From: JBEEOW01 sp041191405
GTDB taxonomy: Bacteria > Bacteroidota > Bacteroidia > Cytophagales > UBA9547
Length of the DNA stretch: 6,805 nt
NCBI GenBank assembly: GCA_041191405.1
Contig: JBEEOW010000062.1
Location: 1 to 6,805, forward strand
Direction: 5' to 3'
In this document: positions 4,549 to 6,805 of the stretch, piece after piece
How the letters are laid out: each line of letters opens with the position of its first letter
How positions within the stretch are numbered: the stretch's first letter is position 1
Notes under the pieces: model-generated
Told to the model about the DNA's origin: nothing
The model's input: the letters and a program-made list of their open reading frames with translations, nothing else
Database searches by the model: none
Position numbers and translations under genes: made by a program

Positions 4549-6805
4549 ATCTTGCTAATTGTTACGTGTATATTAATACTTGCACTATTCCAACTTCCCG
4601 AAGAAATAAACAAACTTTGTCCTGTTAATGTACTGAAAAATGTTGTGCCCAAAGGTAATTTAACAACAGAATTTGCACCAATTACAACCGCATTGGCAAC
4701 ATTAGTTCCTAAAGCCGTACTACCAATATTAATAGTTACAGCGTTGGCGGTGGTGTTTTGTACTGCAATTGCCGAAATCTCAAACTTAGCCTTAACATTT
4801 GCACTATTACCATTTATATCTAACAATACAAGTTGTTTATTTGCTGTCACTCCCTCTTCTTTTAGAATATTATAAATTTCAACTGCTTCAAATTCTAATA
4901 TTTGACTACTAGCATTTAACCCCAATAAACACTCGGAACTTGCGGTGTATACTTTGGCAAAATTATTTGCGTCGCCTGTTAATATTTTATTTTGAGAAAT
5001 TTTTAAATCTACATTTCCACTTGCATTTGTTCCAAATCTTGTTGTTTCGGTAGGTGTAATAGCGGTTGAACTTAAATCAACTACGGTTTCATCGTTTACA
5101 GCATCATCAACAGCCTCTAAATAACCCTTAAATCTTAAACCTGCTCTTTCTGGTAAAGGAGTTACATCCGTACCATTATATATTTCGTGACCTCCTCCAG
5201 CTGGTTGTGCATTTTCCCACCTTTGATTGCTATTATTCCACGTTAAAACATCATTATTTGCTAAACCAGATACTTGAACTCTTTGGTCTGAATGCAAATC
5301 AGTTCCCTGTTCAGCTCTAACCATAAGTGTACCATTAGTAGCATCATGAATAACAAATGCAGTTGCAATCTTTAAATTAGGAGCTGTTGGCTCTGTTGCT
5401 GTTAATTGACCTGCAACTGTTGGACTAATCCATAATACATCGCCATCATTATAAGCAGTAGTGTTTATTCCCCTTATCTTACCATAGCTACATACTTGAC
5501 CGTCTGCGCCAATAGCTATATCCTCAGCAGCTAAACCAATAAACAACCTACCTGCAATAGTGCCATTAGCAATCATAGGAGCAACTGTAATTCTACCACT
5601 AGCACCTAATGTACCAGTAGCATATACCGCTGTTCCTTTAGTGATTATTGAAGCTGTGTTATTACGAACGTGAACAAATGTATCTTGCCCCATGTATAGA
5701 GTAGTACCGTCCATTATAAGTTTAACAGTTTCTTCATCCGTACTCCAACTCATTTCGCCTTGAGTACCTGTACCACCTCTTAACTGGACAATATCAGCGA
5801 TAACATTACCTGTAACATCTACATTACCAGTTCCATTTATATCATTACCGTTTAAATCTAAATTACCACCTAGTTGTGGAGTTGTATCTTCTATAACAGC
5901 TCCAATTTTATTTGATAAACCAGCATCTACATAACCTTTATCCACCAAACTACGAACTGAAAAATTAGCAGAATAATCAGCGCTATATTCTAAGCCTTTT
6001 TTTGTCGCTCTTAAATCTTCAAATGTGTTAATAGACAAAGAGCTATCAAACATAAATTTGCCAGCATTTGACTTTTCAATAATTGTTTTATTTGCATCTG
6101 CTTTAATTAAACCATGATATACCGATGTATTGCTTGTATCAGGCAATACAATGAATTTAAATTCATTAGGATTGACTTCAACAATTACACCAGCTGTAAT
6201 GGAAGGGTTTTGAAACTTACTAAGCAAATCAAATATAACCGTATTAAATTCTATTTCACTAAATCTTTCGTTACTATTCTCTCCAACACGAAAAATAGCC
6301 GAGTTGTTAGGGTCATTTGTAACAATTTGGAAAGTTCCATCTGTTGCAACTTGCAATTCTCGGATAGTATCTATTATAATTAAGTCATTTGTACCTATGT
6401 TTTCGGACTTTTTAACAGATACTAAAATATAATCATCGCCCGAAAATGCCGATTTATGCAAAATATAAACCTCATCAGCAACACAAGTAAATTGTGCAGG
6501 GTCTGTAATTATTGAACCATCAGGTAAAGTGATATTCACACCTGTTTCTGGCTGTATAGCTATCCTACCCTTAACAGTAATCATATTATTAGGCAAAGCC
6601 AATCCACTTGGTATTACTAAAGTCCTAACATTAGTATTAGAATTAGTAATTAATTTACCAGCATCTTTATCCGTTAAATCATAACCCGAAATAAAGGTAG
6701 TAATATCAATGTAATCTGCACCTAATACGTTTTTTAACGTTGAGCCTTTAATTTTTGCAGATTGATAACTTGAACCAGTCCAATAATCTATATCGTAATA
6801 GTCAT
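4539..6805 (-). CDS. Long tail-fibre protein, N-terminus beyond right edge
   Basis: 754 residues are visible, and the frame is open to the right edge, so the start lies outside. A TTG at 6602 can be read as a start, but the 67 codons before it are open and fibre-like (LTDKDAGKLI, then TLVIPSG), so I treat it as internal. Modules in order, by visible residue: a repeat-like beta module (about 35-115), a mixed region (115-300), the collar-like PQLGGNLDLNGNDI (309-322) common in phage fibres, and a conserved fibre domain (about 354-498). That domain contains GLAAEDIA and a YNDGDVLW segment followed by APNLKIATAF. A linker with NDVLTWNNSNQRWE (517-530) and a C-terminal beta-sandwich-like domain (about 660-754) rich in Ala, Asn, Thr and Val follow. 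The protein probably trimerises and carries the phage to its receptor. Its stop overlaps the LamG gene start by 10 bases. Confidence 0.88.
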   Translation of the reverse strand, partial: DYYDIDYWTGSSYQSAKIKGSTLKNVLGADYIDITTFISGYDLTDKDAGKLITNSNTNVRTLVIPSGLALPNNMITVKGRIAIQPETGVNITLPDGSIITDPAQFTCVADEVYILHKSAFSGDDYILVSVKKSENIGTNDLIIIDTIRELQVATDGTFQIVTNDPNNSAIFRVGENSNERFSEIEFNTVIFDLLSKFQNPSITAGVIVEVNPNEFKFIVLPDTSNTSVYHGLIKADANKTIIEKSNAGKFMFDSSLSINTFEDLRATKKGLEYSADYSANFSVRSLVDKGYVDAGLSNKIGAVIEDTTPQLGGNLDLNGNDINGTGNVDVTGNVIADIVQLRGGTGTQGEMSWSTDEETVKLIMDGTTLYMGQDTFVHVRNNTASIITKGTAVYATGTLGASGRITVAPMIANGTIAGRLFIGLAAEDIAIGADGQVCSYGKIRGINTTAYNDGDVLWISPTVAGQLTATEPTAPNLKIATAFVIHDATNGTLMVRAEQGTDLHSDQRVQVSGLANNDVLTWNNSNQRWENAQPAGGGHEIYNGTDVTPLPERAGLRFKGYLEAVDDAVNDETVVDLSSTAITPTETTRFGTNASGNVDLKISQNKILTGDANNFAKVYTASSECLLGLNASSQILEFEAVEIYNILKEEGVTANKQLVLLDINGNSANVKAKFEISAIAVQNTTANAVTINIGSTALGTNVANAVVIGANSVVKLPLGTTFFSTLTGQSLFISSGSWNSASINIHVTISKIWQ

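Noticed and set aside
4552..4875. Plus-strand open frame of 107 codons resembling a membrane protein
   Set aside because: It is antisense to the Ala/Asn/Val-rich C-terminus of the tail fibre, which explains its apparent hydrophobicity.
6114..6383. Plus-strand open frame within the fibre gene
   Set aside because: It is fully antisense to a well-supported fibre domain and shows no recognisable protein pattern.
1..6805. tRNA genes, CRISPR arrays, insertion sequences, attachment sites
   Set aside because: I looked on both strands and saw no cloverleaf-like element, no spaced repeats, no transposase and no terminal inverted repeats; nearly all bases are in packed coding genes.

Overview
The window looks like the late region of a tailed phage or prophage of a Bacteroidota host, most likely a flavobacterium. 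The DNA is AT-rich and every gene reads leftwards on the minus strand. Genes overlap or lie within 1-13 bases of each other. Starts lack Shine-Dalgarno sequences and have A-rich leaders. The one clear promoter-like element has the Bacteroidota form TAnnTTTG. Lytic phage and prophage cannot be told apart here: no integrase, attachment site or packaging gene is visible.

Reading in the direction of transcription (right to left), the window begins inside a long tail-fibre gene (4539 to beyond 6805). Its frame stays open to the right edge, so its true start lies outside. Next come a LamG-like lectin-fold protein (3784-4548), probably a receptor-binding or fibre-tip protein, and a 151-residue protein of unknown function carrying an internal repeat (3339-3794). 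A 46-residue membrane peptide (3212-3352) follows, fitted between its neighbours by overlaps on both sides.

A probable lysis and membrane block comes next: a membrane protein with DETIS and IDPNHC motifs (2799-3215), a coiled-coil protein with a C-terminal membrane anchor resembling XhlA (2459-2785), a stand-alone PAS-domain protein ending in a cysteine cluster (2032-2457), a two-helix holin candidate (1746-2021), an unrecognised 287-residue protein (902-1765) and a DUF5675 protein with a His/Cys pair like that of L,D-transpeptidases (481-900). A strong intrinsic terminator at 417-450 ends the unit. A separate promoter candidate (379-386) then drives an unrecognised gene that runs off the left edge (1-348).

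The inferred logic is adsorption genes followed by lysis genes in one late transcript. The most unusual point is a single PAS sensory domain inside the lysis block, lying between a membrane-anchored coiled-coil protein and a holin candidate. This suggests, without proving, lysis or host-envelope control that responds to a small ligand, redox state or metal.
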